DNA of 64,000 nucleotides, taken from assembly GCA_963793625.1 (NCBI GenBank), contig CAWCAT010000049.1:1-64000 (forward strand). Reading direction: 5' to 3'. The stretch comes from G963668605 sp963793625 (lineage in GTDB: Bacteria > Acidobacteriota > Terriglobia > Bryobacterales > Bryobacteraceae). This document shows, piece after piece, positions 10,766-20,070 of this stretch. The notes beneath the pieces were generated by a model. The model worked only from the letters and a program-made list of their open reading frames with translations. It ran no database searches and was not told where the DNA came from. Numbering within the stretch: position 1 is the stretch's first letter; each line of letters starts with the position of its first letter. The position numbers and the translations under genes are program-made.

Positions 10766-11622
10766 CTAGTCGCCCCGATGCGGCATGGCACCGGCCGGCT
10801 GCTCCTCATCCTGTCGGCGCGACTCCGCCTGGGTGCCGAACTCGGCGACGATGCCGGTCTCAACCGGCGCCTCAGGCTCGCGCTCGACGGTCGTGCCGGC
10901 AGTGCCCATGCGCCCGGAGGGCTGACCCCTTCGGTAGTGGCCCTCACCCGTCTCGATGAAGCTCTTGAAGCGCAGCAAGTCCTGCTTGACCTGGCCGGCC
11001 GTCATCCAGTTGAAGATGCGGCCGTAGGAGGGTGCCGAAAGCACCCAACGGTGGGCTGTCAGGCGAGCATCACCCGCAACTCCGTGCTCGGTCCCCCGGC
11101 GCCGCCCGGAAGCGCACGAGCCCGCCGTGTCCACCTGTGAGCCGGGAAGGGAGCGCCACGTCAGCAAGCTGTCCTCTCGCTCTTCGACGATCTCGCCATC
11201 CCACTCCACCGTGATGGGCAGCGGGCCGGGGGCCTTCACCACCCAGTGCGAGTGCTTGGAGTCAATCGGCGTCACGGATTCCAGGTGGGACATGAAGCGA
11301 GGGAGATGCTCCAGTTGCCGCCAGAAGCGGTAGACCTCGCTCACCGGCTTGTTCGTGAGTGATTCCTCAACGCGTATGCCCGGCCCGCCCGGCCAGGCTT
11401 CTCCGGCACGCTCGGTGCGACCACGCCGCCCCATCAGCGAGTACACGAAGCTTGGCCGACCATGCCCCGGTACAGCAGCGCCCCACCGAGTGCGGCCAGG
11501 AACAGACCGCGGAAAGAGCGCACGAAGCCAATCACGAATAGCACCGAACCGGCGACTATGGACACCTGACGCTCGGCTCGACCGATGTTCACTTCACGGG
11601 ACCACTGTCTACCCAGCCTCAT
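10766..11622 (-). CDS. DUF2892 membrane segment fused to SRPBCC domain
   Basis: Starts 'MRLGRQWSREVNIGRAERQ' at 11622. Two hydrophobic helices (VSIVAGSVLFVIGFV; GLFLAALGGALLYRG) form a DUF2892/YgaP-like membrane unit. After an indel near 11,450 the frame continues into a START-like SRPBCC domain: 'RVEESLTNKPVSEVYRFWR', 'LEHLPRFMSHLESV', 'WVVKAPGPLPITVEWDGEI'. A second indel near 11,110 precedes a helical end ('AGQVKQDLLRFKSFIETGE') and a charged tail. SRPBCC domains bind hydrophobic ligands; the ligand here is unknown. Similar fusions recur in stress clusters with SDR and Zn-ADH genes. Confidence 0.7.
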
Positions 11623-11715
11623 GGAGTGCCTCCTTGAGGTACTGCTAGATCTGGAAGGGTCTCAGACCGGCGCGTTACGACCTGAGCCGCACCGCGCCGA
11701 TCGTCGCATTCCTGT

Positions 11716-13106
11716 TCAGCGTCGCTGCAGAGCGCCCACCCACTCGACCACGTACTGCTTCGCCTGGTCGACCGGCCCGTGCGGCTCCTCGTGTCTCTTG
11801 CCAACGATGGGGGCCCGCCGCCACAGGGACAGCAGTTGATCGGCTAGGCCAGACCACCCGCCCGGCGCGGCCGGCGGCGGTGCTGCACCAACGAGACGAG
11901 GTAGGCGGCAGGCTCATCGATGAGCTCGGACACTCGTCCTGCCGGCCGGGCGGCGACGCTTGCCATCTTGGCCACCGGCGCACCCACGGCCTTGCGGGCG
12001 CGCCCGATGCGGCCGGAGACCAGCTTGGAGGCACGACCAACGGGGATGGCGATCAGCGCCGCCCCTCGCGCCAGTCTTGCCCCCGCGCAGGAAGCGCAGT
12101 CCGCCCAGTGCACCGGCTACGCCGAGCACCAGGCCGCTGCCGATCCCCCAGTACATCGCTCGCCGCGCCGAAGGATGCATCATCATCCAGGTGTAGGCGC
12201 TGGACGGCCTCGCTTCGTCGCCGAAGCCTCCGGTGACGGTGGCGTCGCCGGCCACCGGTTCGAAGAGGTTGCCGGGTTCGTCTTTCGCCTTGGGCTGGTC
12301 GGTGCGCTGGAATTCGGACCCTGTGGCCACCAGGAACCGGTCGGCCATCGAGCGCGACATCATGTGCATGCCTGTAAGCATGCGGGCGCCACCTCCGGCG
12401 ACGATGTCGCGCACCGGGTGTGCCGCCGCATAGACGATGGCATCGACGGCCACCGTCGGCTCGTACATCGGCGGGTAGCCGCGTGGCTTCACGCCCAGCT
12501 TGGAGCGCGCCTTGTCGTACAGTGGTGTGTCCATGGATGCCGGCATGACCGTGGTCACGCTGATGGGTACGCCCTCCTGCATCAGCTCCAGCCGCAAGGC
12601 ATCGACGAAGCCGATGAGGCCGTGCTTGGATGCGGCGTAGGCGCTCTGCAAAGGCAGAGACCGCTCCCCTCGACGGACAGAGGAAGATCAGGGCGCCGCG
12701 CCCTTCGTGGCGTATGTGCGGCAGGGCCGCCATGGCGCCGTGGGCGGCACCGATGAGGTTCACGTCGATGACCCGGGCGAACTCCTCCGGCGTCGTCTGC
12801 TCGAACGGCGCGTAGAGCGCCACCGCAGCCGAATGCACCCACGTATCGAGCCGGCCGAACTCCTCCACCGCTCGGTCGGCCACTGCTTTCACCTGGTGGA
12901 AGACGGCGGCGTCTGCCACCACGGGGACGGCTTTCGCCGCCGCGGTTGCGTATCTCGCTGACCAACGACTGTAGGCCTTCGGAGTCCCGGGGAGCGACCA
13001 CAACGCGAGCACCCTCCTCCGCCAGGCGGAGGGCAGTGCCCCGGCCGATGCCACTGGAAGCACCGAAAACGACGACCACCTGCTCATCTATTGGCTTCAG
13101 TCTCAT
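11716..13106 (-). CDS. SDR-family oxidoreductase with C-terminal extension (frameshifted)
   Basis: ATG at 13104-13106 behind AAAGGAG. The NAD(P)-binding motif is 'VVVFGASSGIGRGTALRLAEEGA'-like; N-A-G-type 'VHSAAVALYAP' and the active-site 'SAYAASKHG' (YxxxK) follow, then 'GVPISVTTVMPASMDTPLY'. After the usual SDR end there is a linker, a hydrophobic helix ('AMYWGIGSGLVLGVAGALG') and a basic amphipathic tail. With frame corrections the tail ends 'VEWVGALQRR' at 11716; without the last correction it stops at 11844. The membrane-tethered SDR overlaps the hemerythrin gene by about 23 bp, so the two are probably co-transcribed. Substrate unknown. Confidence 0.7.
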
Positions 13107-13606
13107 AACGACACTCCTTTGCGTCGGTCGACAGGACCGGTAGTGCCGGGCCCGCCGCACACCCCACTGAGGCCATGACCCGCTGCTTCTCGTCCTGCAC
13201 ACAGCGCGCTATGTCGCTGATGACCGACTGGCTGAGCACCTTGCGCGTCATCGGGAAGACCTGGCCTTCCTCTTCCTCGATGTGGTGGTGGATGCTCTCC
13301 ATCATCACCTTGAAGCGCGCTGCCCAAGATTGTTGCCGGCGGGCTCAGCATCCAGTTGCCGCAAGAGGCTCTGTGCCGCCCGATGCTCCTCCACTGCCTC
13401 CAGGGCCAGGTCCTGCGCCTCTGGCTCTCGCTCCAGAAGCGGGTAGTAGGCCATCTCCTCGGCCATCATGTGAGGCAGCAGGGCCTTCTTCAGGGAGGCG
13501 AAGCGCTCCTCGCGTTCCTTCTCCTTGGACTCATCGGTGTTCGTACTGTTCGCATGATCTGCTTCACCTGCTCGTGATCCTGGTGAAGCATGTCGAAGAG
13601 GTCCAT
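13084..13606 (-). CDS. Hemerythrin-like (HHE) domain protein (one or two frameshifts)
   Basis: ATG at 13604-13606 (MDLFDMLHQDHEQV) follows a GAGGAG site. Helices with spaced metal-ligand candidates are visible: 'LHQDHEQV', 'LLPHMMAEEMAYYP', 'AVEEHRAAQ' and 'MMESIHHHIEEEEGQVFP'. This is the HHE cation-binding pattern of four-helix non-heme diiron proteins that sense or bind O2, NO or metals. Indels lie near 13,560 and 13,325. It heads the minus-strand cluster with SDR, SRPBCC and Zn-ADH genes, a set often tied to stress. Confidence 0.7.
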
Positions 13607-14272
13607 CGCTCACTCCTCATACTGTCATGTTACATGCAAGCGTTAGTGTACCACAGTGTTGCCCCGGCGATCAAGCCTCTTGCGGCCAACAGGCAAGTCC
13701 GCATGAGCCCTGGGACTGCCGGTGGCCATGGCGTCAGCCAAGCAGCAGCGACTCGGTGCCGTCGATCCACACTGGCGAAGACGATGTCCAGCCGCTGCCA
13801 CCGCGTGGCAACGGGTATCCATGGACGTAATCCTTAGACGTCAGTGATCATCTTGGCGCTACAGTGCGATTGTCAGTATTGCCTGTCAACCTCACATGGG
13901 CGGCCATGCCGCGCCGTTGGCACGCGGCACGGAACGGGTGCGTTCGGATTGGGGGCGGGGACGCGCGGCCATAGCCCACCCCGCGGGCAGACGCGGCCTG
14001 AAGGCACGCGCTGCGGTTACGAAGCCGGTCCATAGCTGAAGCTTGCTTCAGCGCTTAGGCCGGCTAGGAGGCTGTCCCCAGCCCGCTTCATGCATAGGCA
14101 GGCTACTGCCTGCCGTGGGCTTTGTAGCCGAAGCGCGTGGGTTCACCCCGCGTGGCCGGCGCTCGAGGGGAGGCTGCTCCATCCTCGGAGACCGACGAGG
14201 CCCTCGCTCCCCTTTCTTTACAGCCGGGCGCTGAGATCGCTACACTGGTGACAACCCAGGAAGGAGATCGCG
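13607..14272. repeat. Gene-free spacer holding palindromic repeat modules (copy A)
   Basis: No coding frame is supported. Bases 13,987-14,028 (42 bp) recur at 15,551-15,592 with one mismatch. Bases 14,093-14,114, an 18-bp GGCAG...CTGCC palindrome with flank, recur exactly at 15,805-15,826. In between are inverted pairs such as GCTGAAGC/GCTTCAGC around 14,035-14,053 and GGCCGGCT. The first 230 bp (13,607-13,840) hold nothing I can name. Confidence 0.6.
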
Positions 14273-15465
14273 ATGGCCAGTATGTCTTCTCGCCAGCGCA
14301 TGCTGGCGGCGCTCGACGCCGGCGGCCGGACCACACCCTGCAGCTTCATGCTCTTCAACGCCCTGCGCGACGCGAGCAGCGACTACGACGACTTCATCGA
14401 GCGCCAGGTGGCGATGGGCATCGACACTTACGTGCAGATGCCGCCGCGGCCGCCCGGTGTGGCGCAACGACCACCCAACCTGCACGGGCTGCCGGTGAGC
14501 TACGATCCGAGGTGAAGATCAAGGAGTGGGTAGAGCGGCGAGCCGGGCGAAGAGCGCCCGATCATGGTACAAGGAGTACCACACGCCGCCGGTACGCTGC
14601 GCGCGGAAGTGCGCCAGACCGAGGACTGGCCCTGGGGCGACCACGTCCCCTTCCTGGACGACTTCCTCAGCCCCCGCTCGCGCAAGTTCCTCGTCACCGG
14701 GCCAGCAGGATCTGCCGGCGCTGCGCTACCTGCTCGTGCCACCCACTGCAGCGAGGAGATCGCCGCGCTTCCAGGCCGATCCCAGCCAGCCATGGAGCTG
14801 GCCGCGCAGCACGACCTGCTGCTGGCCGGCGGCTGGGGCGTCGGCGCCGACATGTTCGGCTGGGTCTACGGCCTGGAGAACATGATGTTCGCCATGTACG
14901 ACCAGCCCGAGTTCGTGCAGCGAGATGCTGGACATCATCGCCGACTGGAACCGCGCGCCGCATGGCAGGTGCGTGCTGGAGCGCGGGCATTGACCTCTAC
15001 ATCAAGCGCGCCTGGTACGAGAACTGGACTTCTTCAGCCCCGACGCCTGGCGGGAGTTTATCCTGCCCATCCTCAAGGCCGACGTCGAGTCTGGCCCACG
15101 AGCACGGGCGCCGTTCGGCTACCTGATCACCCGCAACTGCATGCCCCTGCTCGAGATGATCGCCGAGGCTGGCGTGGACGTCATCATCGGGGTGGACCCG
15201 GAGCAGTGGGACCTGGCGGCAGACCAAGCGCAAGCTCGGCGGCAAGGTCTGCCTCTGGGGCGGCGTCAACGGCCACCTGACCGTGGAACAGGGCACCGAG
15301 GAGGAGGTGCGCGGAGGAAGTGCGGCGGGCCATGCGGGTGCTGGCGCCCGGCGGCGGCTTCATCCTCTCGCCGGTGGACAACGTGCGCGAGCCGTCGGAG
15401 CACTCTATGGACATGCTCGCGTCTTCATCGGACCAGGGTGGGCGGGCGCGCACGGGCACAAATAG
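14273..15465 (+). CDS. Uroporphyrinogen decarboxylase-family protein (frameshifted)
   Basis: ATG at 14273 follows AAGGAGATCGCG. Text after frame repair: 'SSRQRMLAALDAGGRTTPCSF', 'RQVAMGIDTYVQMPP', 'WPWGDHVPFLDDFLSPRS', 'GGWGVGADMFGWVYGLENMM', 'YDQPEFV', 'MPLLEMIAEAGVDVIIGVDP', 'GKVCLWGGVNGHLTVEQGT' and 'GGGFILSPVDNVRE'. This is the UroD/MtaA/CmuA TIM-barrel superfamily. The context has no heme genes and the sequence resembles the methyltransferase-like branch that handles corrinoid-bound methyl groups, so heme synthesis is unlikely. Many indels; the end is uncertain because the last 60 bases read differently in each frame. Confidence 0.7.
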
Positions 15466-15467
15466 CC

Positions 15468-15507
15468 GCACCGGCGGCGAGCGAGTGGACGGCAGGCGAG
15501 AGACAGG
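15468..15507. repeat. 40-bp direct repeat, first copy
   Basis: Matches 15,944-15,983 with two mismatches over 40 bp (core GTGGACGGCAGGCGAGAGAC). The pair brackets about 436 bp of palindrome-rich, gene-free sequence just after the UroD-family gene. Such a pair could come from a local duplication or be the target duplication of a small element. Confidence 0.7.
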
Positions 15508-15943
15508 GTAACAGCTCAGGATCGGGGGGACGAGTCCGCCGCCCGGCGCGGCAGACGCGGCCTAAAGGCACGCGCTGCGGTTACGAAGCCGGCCGAGGCC
15601 GGCTGGGGAGGCGTCCCTAGCCCGGTTATGGACGTTAACGAAACAACCAGGTAACGTCCGCCGGGCCCTCGACCAAGGTCGGGGCTGCGAGGGGCTTGCC
15701 TGCGGGCGCCGGACGTCGGCCTGCGCCGACGAGGGAGATGCCGCCGCTGTCCGCGTCGACGCAAGCGCTGAAGGCAAGCTTCAGCTAGCGGTCGACGCTC
15801 GGTCCATAGGCAGGCTACTGCCTGCCGCGAAGGCCCTGTAGACCCGACTTCAGTCAGGGTTCCGGCGGCGGTTGCCTGATCGATTTCGTTAAGGTCGATC
15901 ACCGGGCTTCGTACCCGTAGCTCCGCGGCCTAAGCCCGGAGCG
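15508..15943. repeat. Palindromic repeat modules, copy B
   Basis: Contains the 42-bp module (15,551-15,592) and the palindromic module (15,805-15,826) also found at 13,987 and 14,093. Further inverted pairs include GGACGTTA/TAACGTCC around 15,627-15,657 and GGGCTT...AAGCCC around 15,904-15,937. The modules are spaced differently in the two copies, so they look like separately moving REP-like units rather than one block duplication. No gene is supported. Confidence 0.6.
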
Positions 15944-15983
15944 GCGCCGGCGGCGAGTGAGTGGACGGCAGGCGAGAGACAGG
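15944..15983. repeat. 40-bp direct repeat, second copy
   Basis: Second copy of the repeat at 15,468-15,507, 476 bp further on. It lies just before the ECF sigma factor gene. Confidence 0.7.
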
Positions 15984-16108
15984 CGGGGCCCGCGGCGTTG
16001 GCACGCTTCGCGCATGGTATTTCCGCCAGCGAGTCATCGGTCGCGGCAGACATAGAGAGCCACCACCCGAGCGCTGCCACGACCGGGGCTGCACGCAGGT
16101 TGGTGGGT

Positions 16109-16692
16109 ATGCGTCGCACTTTGCCCGAACCGACCTTGCCGGCCGCGAGGCGGCCGCGAACGCATCGCCGTCGGACGGCGAGCTACTGGCCCGCGCCCGC
16201 GGCAGGGATCCGGCCGCCCTCGCTGCCATCTACGACCGCTACCGCCCCGGCCTGCGCCGTTACGCCGCCCGCCTCCTCAGTTCCACGCCCCTGGCCGACG
16301 AGTGTGTCGCCGAGGCCTTCAGCCGCTTCATCGACGCCATCGAGGGGGCGGCGGCCCCGACGAATACCTCAAGGCCTACCTCTACCGCACCGCGCACAAC
16401 TGGATAGCGGACCACTTCGCCGCCGAGCCGCCGCGCGCTCGACGGCGTCGCCTCGCTGGCGCGAGCGGACGAGCCCTCCGACCGCATCTGCGACGACACC
16501 GACCACGCGGCGGGAATACTCGCCCTCTCCCGACTCCCCGAGCAGCAGCGCACCGCGGTGATTCTCTCCTGCGTCGAGGGCATGAGCGACGCCGCCATCG
16601 CCCGCACCATGGACACCTCAGAGCGGTCCGTGCGCTCGCTGCGGCGCCGCGCCCTACTGGCGCTGGAGAGCATGCTCGCCTCCCAGATGTGA
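16109..16692 (+). CDS. ECF-type RNA polymerase sigma factor (frameshifted)
   Basis: Region 2 is clear: 'DGELLARARGRDPAALAAIYDRY', 'LADECVAEAFSRFIDAI' and, after an indel near 16,355, 'YLKAYLYRTAHNWIADHF'. Region 4 follows another indel near 16,435: 'LSRLPEQQRTAVILSCVEGMSD', then the helix-turn-helix 'AAIARTMDTSERSVRSLRRRALLAL'. Stop at 16,690-16,692. The start is uncertain; ATG at 16,109 needs a frame change near 16,150. It directs RNA polymerase to a small regulon, and its place just upstream of the Flp pilin genes suggests it may control the Tad locus. No anti-sigma gene is seen next to it. Confidence 0.8.
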
Positions 16693-16954
16693 CTCCGCCC
16701 CAGGGTTAGGCCACGCCTCTGCATCCTCAGGGTTATGGAAATTGCCCTCCCGTCGGTGGGGGCTGAGACTGCTGATCTTCACCATTCTCTAATCTAGCGT
16801 GCTCCGTTTTCTTATGAACATCAGGTCATACTTAGCGAGAGCCTGATTCAGGCTCGCGGTGGTGCCGATGGGCAGGGAGGCCCGTCGGTGCTACGAGCCC
16901 GAACCGGCGACCCGCTCCCGCACACGGACAGAAGGACACAGGAGGGTTGACGCC

Positions 16955-17126
16955 ATGTTGTACTGGTATCTCCGCATCCGGAACTTCATCGAGGAACAGA
17001 AAGGTCAGGACCTGGCCGAGGTACGCGCTGCTGCTCGTGCTCATCGCTGTGGTCGTCGCCGGCGCGGTCCTCCTGCTCGAGGACGCCATCACGGCTGCCT
17101 TCACAGCCATCACCACCGCCCTCTAG
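16955..17126 (+). CDS. flp: Flp/Fap-type pilin 1 (one frameshift)
   Basis: ATG at 16,955, preceded by GGAGGG. Reads 'MLYWYLRIRNFIEEQKGQDLAEYALLLVLIAVV...' once one extra G near 17,021 is skipped. The G-Q-D-L-A-E-Y-A/G start of the pilin hydrophobic stretch is the Flp signature; cleavage normally occurs at the Gly just before it, by the CpaA/TadV peptidase encoded further on. About 56 residues, as expected for the Tad pilus major subunit. A perfect hairpin follows at 17,155. Confidence 0.85.
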
Positions 17127-17154
17127 CAGCCTGACTCGCGATGGACCTGGCCAG

Positions 17155-17203
17155 GTCGCCGGGGTGAGATCGAGGGAACGTCACCCCGGCGACCCGCCTT
17201 TCT
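17155..17203 (+). terminator. Terminator between the two pilin genes
   Basis: A perfect 13-bp stem, GTCGCCGGGGTGA (17,155-17,167) with TCACCCCGGCGAC (17,181-17,193), followed by CCGCCTTTCTG. It lies 28 bp after the first pilin stop. It may reduce readthrough so that pilin 1 is made in excess over the assembly genes. Confidence 0.75.
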
Positions 17204-17264
17204 GTCAGCAGCGTCACCGGTCACGGCGCTCTTCGCGGACCGCGGACTAAGGCAAGGGGTACTT

Positions 17265-17440
17265 ATGCAGGGCATCTGGCGCACAGTGTGTCGAGCGGCG
17301 CTGGATCAGCGGGCCAGGACCTGGCGGAATACGGCCTGCTCGGTGTCCTCATCGCCGTCGCGGCCGCGGCCGCCATCGGTGTGTTCGGTGGGCAACTGGA
17401 CACCATCTGGCAGGGAATCGTGGACAGACTGCCTTTCTGA
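17265..17440 (+). CDS. flp: Flp/Fap-type pilin 2 (frameshifted)
   Basis: ATG at 17,265 and stop at 17,438-17,440. Corrected text: 'MQGIWRTVCRAALDQ', then 'GQDLAEYGLLGVLIAVAA' and 'IGVFGGQLDTIWQGIVDRLPF'. It has the same G-Q-D-L-A-E-Y cleavage and helix motif as pilin 1, with a different tail. Indels lie near 17,305-17,315. Two adjacent, diverged Flp subunits suggest a major and a minor pilin. Confidence 0.8.
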
Positions 17441-17532
17441 CCCAATCTGCCCCAGACAGGGCGTAGACAGACGGCATTTCGTTATGTAACATAGGCGACA
17501 GCCTGTGGGGAATGCCTGTGGAGGAGACCGCC

Positions 17533-17947
17533 ATGAGCACGGAGCAGCGGCTGCCGCTCGGTCGTCGCGTTCGACAGCCAGGCAGAGCGGGGCAATCCCT
17601 CGTCGAGATGGCTCTCGTGCTGCCCTTCTCCTCCTCCTCATCTTCGGCATCATTGAGTTCGGTCGCATCTTCAATGCTTCTTGTCATCGTGACCAATGCC
17701 GCCCGCGAGGGAGCTCGCTGTGGCGCCGTCGGCTGTGACGAGGGCGAGATCACCGCCGAGATAGTGTTGACGATGGCGTCGCTGGGCACTCCCACGGACA
17801 TAGACATCGAGGGAGAGCTCCGGCGGGCGTGGCTCGCCGGTGACGGTGACGGTAACGTACGATCTCCCCATCATCGCCCCGCTGATGCCCGTGATCTTGG
17901 GTGAATCGTTCCCCGTCACGGGCTCGGCCCGCATGAGGATGGAGTAG
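17533..17947 (+). CDS. tadE: TadE-like pseudopilin (frameshifted)
   Basis: ATG at 17,533 with GGAGGA 8 nt upstream; an in-frame ATG at 17,512 lacks a good site. Corrected N-terminus: 'GRAGQSLVEMALVLPFLLLLIFGIIEFGRIF' broken by an indel near 17,630, then 'VTNAAREGARCGAV'. G-Q-S-L-V-E-M-A-L-V-L-P is the TadE/TadF signature. After an indel near 17,830 the end reads 'VTVTYDLPIIAPLMPVI' and 'FPVTGSARMRME'. Minor pilin-like component of the Tad secretion system, processed by the prepilin peptidase. Confidence 0.8.
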
Positions 17948-18005
17948 GTGGAACACAGATGCCACGGATCAGCACGAATCGGGCATCGGCGCACAGAGAT
18001 TGGCG

Positions 18006-19146
18006 ATGGCCAGCGTCAGGTCCGCGTCGCCAGCGTTCCGCAGGGGGTGGCTCGATGAACGCTTCCCATCCTCACCGGAGACGCCTTTGCGCGGCCAGCA
18101 GGGGCAGTCTCTCGTTCTCGTGGCGCTGCTGCTCGTCGTCCTGCTCGGATTCGCGGCCCTGGCCGTCGACGTGGGCCTGCTCATGGTAGGGAAGGCACGG
18201 CTGCAGGTAGCTCTCGACGCGGCGGTGCTGGCGGCGGCGCAGGAGCTGCCGGACACCGGCGAAGCTGACGCCGCGTTCTCAGAGTACGTGGGCGCCAACT
18301 TCCCTGTCAGCGCTCTCTTTCCCGCACCGGTGCTACACCACAGCTACAGCACCTCGGGTGGCGGGGTCAGCCTGAACACGATCACCGCCGACGGCGCAGT
18401 CACTGCGCCGCTGCACTTCGCCAGGGTTCTCGGGCTGGGTTCGGCCACCATCGCCTCGGCTGCGGCTGCCGCGAACGTCGACCCCGACCTGGCGCTCATC
18501 ATCGACAGGTCCGGCAGCATGTGCGAGGACTATCCCGGCCAGGGCGGCGGCCCCACCTGTCCGGGCCTGAGCCCCGGCGTGGCCACCTGCCGGTCTGGGT
18601 ATGACTGGCAGCCGATGACCGACGTTCAGGGGGCCGCCATGGCATTCGTCGACAGAATGGGCGCCGACACCATGATGGCCGTGGTGTCGTACAACCATGC
18701 GGCAACGGTCAACTACCCCTTGAGCGACATCGGCGCCTACGCAGGGGCGGTGAAGGCTAGCATCGACAGCATCGCGCCGTGTGGCTACACCGGCATCGAC
18801 TCCGCCATCCACGCTGCCGCCAGCGCGCTGCTGGGCAGCGGCCGGCGCAATCCCAGGTGATGGTCCTGATAACCGATGGCAGGCCGAACTGCCGTGATGG
18901 GCATTACTACAACGACAACTATCGGACCGGCACTCAGGCCGCTCTTCAGGCGGCGCGCGATGCGGCAGGCAGCGGCATCATCATCGTTACCATCGGCTTT
19001 GGGGACGATGCCGACGGCGCCCTGATGGCGCAGATCGCAGGACATCGGGAGCGGACTACTACCCAGCTCCGAATGCCGCGGAGCTGGAGCAAGCCTTCGC
19101 CGAGATCGCCGACACGAGATGGGCGCAGCTTGTGCCGGTTGACTGA
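18006..19146 (+). CDS. tadG: TadG-like protein with von Willebrand A domain (frameshifted)
   Basis: The N-terminus has the Tad-like pseudopilin segment 'GQQGQSLVLVALLLVVLLGFAALAVDVG' and the 'ALDAAVLAAAQELP' stretch. A vWA domain follows with MIDAS 'IIDRSGSM' (about 18,500-18,523), 'MTDVQGAAMAFVDRMG' and 'VMVLITDGRPNC'. Indels lie near 18,850 and 19,050; the corrected end is 'AQLVPVD' at 19,146. The start is unclear (ATG 18,006, or ATG 18,056 plus a frame shift). Membrane-anchored Tad component; the vWA domain suggests metal-dependent protein binding outside the cell. The large surface protein at 521-5184 also carries a vWA domain. Confidence 0.75.
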
Positions 19147-19200
19147 TGCGAACCAGTCCGAGGAGCCGAGTCATCTTGAGGAGTCTGGGAGGTTCTGGCG

Positions 19201-20070
19201 ATGGCCGCTAGGCGCAGGGGTTGGTTGTGGCTATTCGCGGGGCTGATCTTCGCCCTTCTGGCGGCCCTGGTCGCCATGGCGGCGGTGGAGCTCCGCGTCC
19301 AGCAGCAAGCGGCAGCGACACCTTCGGCCGATCCCACCCCGTCGGTGCCGGTGGCGGCCGTCGTCGTGGCGGCGGCTCACATCCCGGTGAACCACGCCAT
19401 CCTGGATACGGACGTGAACCTGCAGGAGTGGCCGGTCGACCTCATCCCTGAGGGAGCGGCCACCGCCCTCGAAGACGTCATCGGCAAGCTCGCCATGACC
19501 GACATCTACGTCGGCGAGGCAGTGCTGCCGGTGCGCCTGGCCGACCCGGACGTCACCACCGCCAACATCGCCTTCACCATGCCGGAGGACGCCGTCGTCT
19601 TCGCCCTGCCGGCTGACGACCTCATGTCCGACATCGGCCTGCTGCGCCCGGGCGACCTGGTTGACATCCTCTTCTCGCTCAAGCCCGAGGCCGACAAGCA
19701 AGCGGCCGCCAACGTCAGCCAGGGCGAGGACGAGCCGATCATCCTTGGCGACCCCCTATTCACCACCGACGTGCTCCAGGGACGGGCGATCACTGCCATC
19801 GTCATGGAGACGATCGAGCAGCGACCGGCAACCGCCGGCGAAGTGGTAGAGGAAGTGGCGCAGCCGGAGCCCGAGCCGCGTGCGATACTACTCGCTCTCG
19901 CCCCTCAGGACGCCCTCATTCTCAAGTACTTCCGCGACTCGGGCGGCATGATGGACATCGTCCTCCGCCATAGCGGCAACGATGCGCTGTTCGACGTCGA
20001 GACGGTGAACTACGACTACGTCAAGGACCTCTACGGTCTGCCCGAACGCTCAGAACCTGGGGCAGTAGGG
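19201..20070 (+). CDS. cpaB: CpaB/RcpC Flp pilus assembly protein
   Basis: Starts 'MAARRRGWLWLFAGLIFALLAAL' with one membrane helix. A SAF-type domain follows ('VVVAAAHIPVNHAILDTDVNLQEWPVDLIP', shown here only as its key pattern of ahI..n..i...dv...ewP). Then 'IYVGEAVLPVRLADPD' and the RcpC region 'DLMSDIGLLRPGDLVDILFSL'. This is the inner-membrane or periplasmic assembly subunit of Tad pili. In the given sequence no stop separates it from the next gene; a TAG in another frame at 20,066-20,068 is the likely true end. Confidence 0.8.

Noticed and set aside
13607..14272. CRISPR array
   Set aside because: Repeat modules are palindromic but neither regularly spaced nor present more than twice; no cas gene in the window.
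16740..16954. Possible c-di-GMP riboswitch before the first pilin gene
   Set aside because: The spacer has paired G/C blocks, but I could not match the conserved GEMM core or its tetraloop. Reported as nothing rather than forced.
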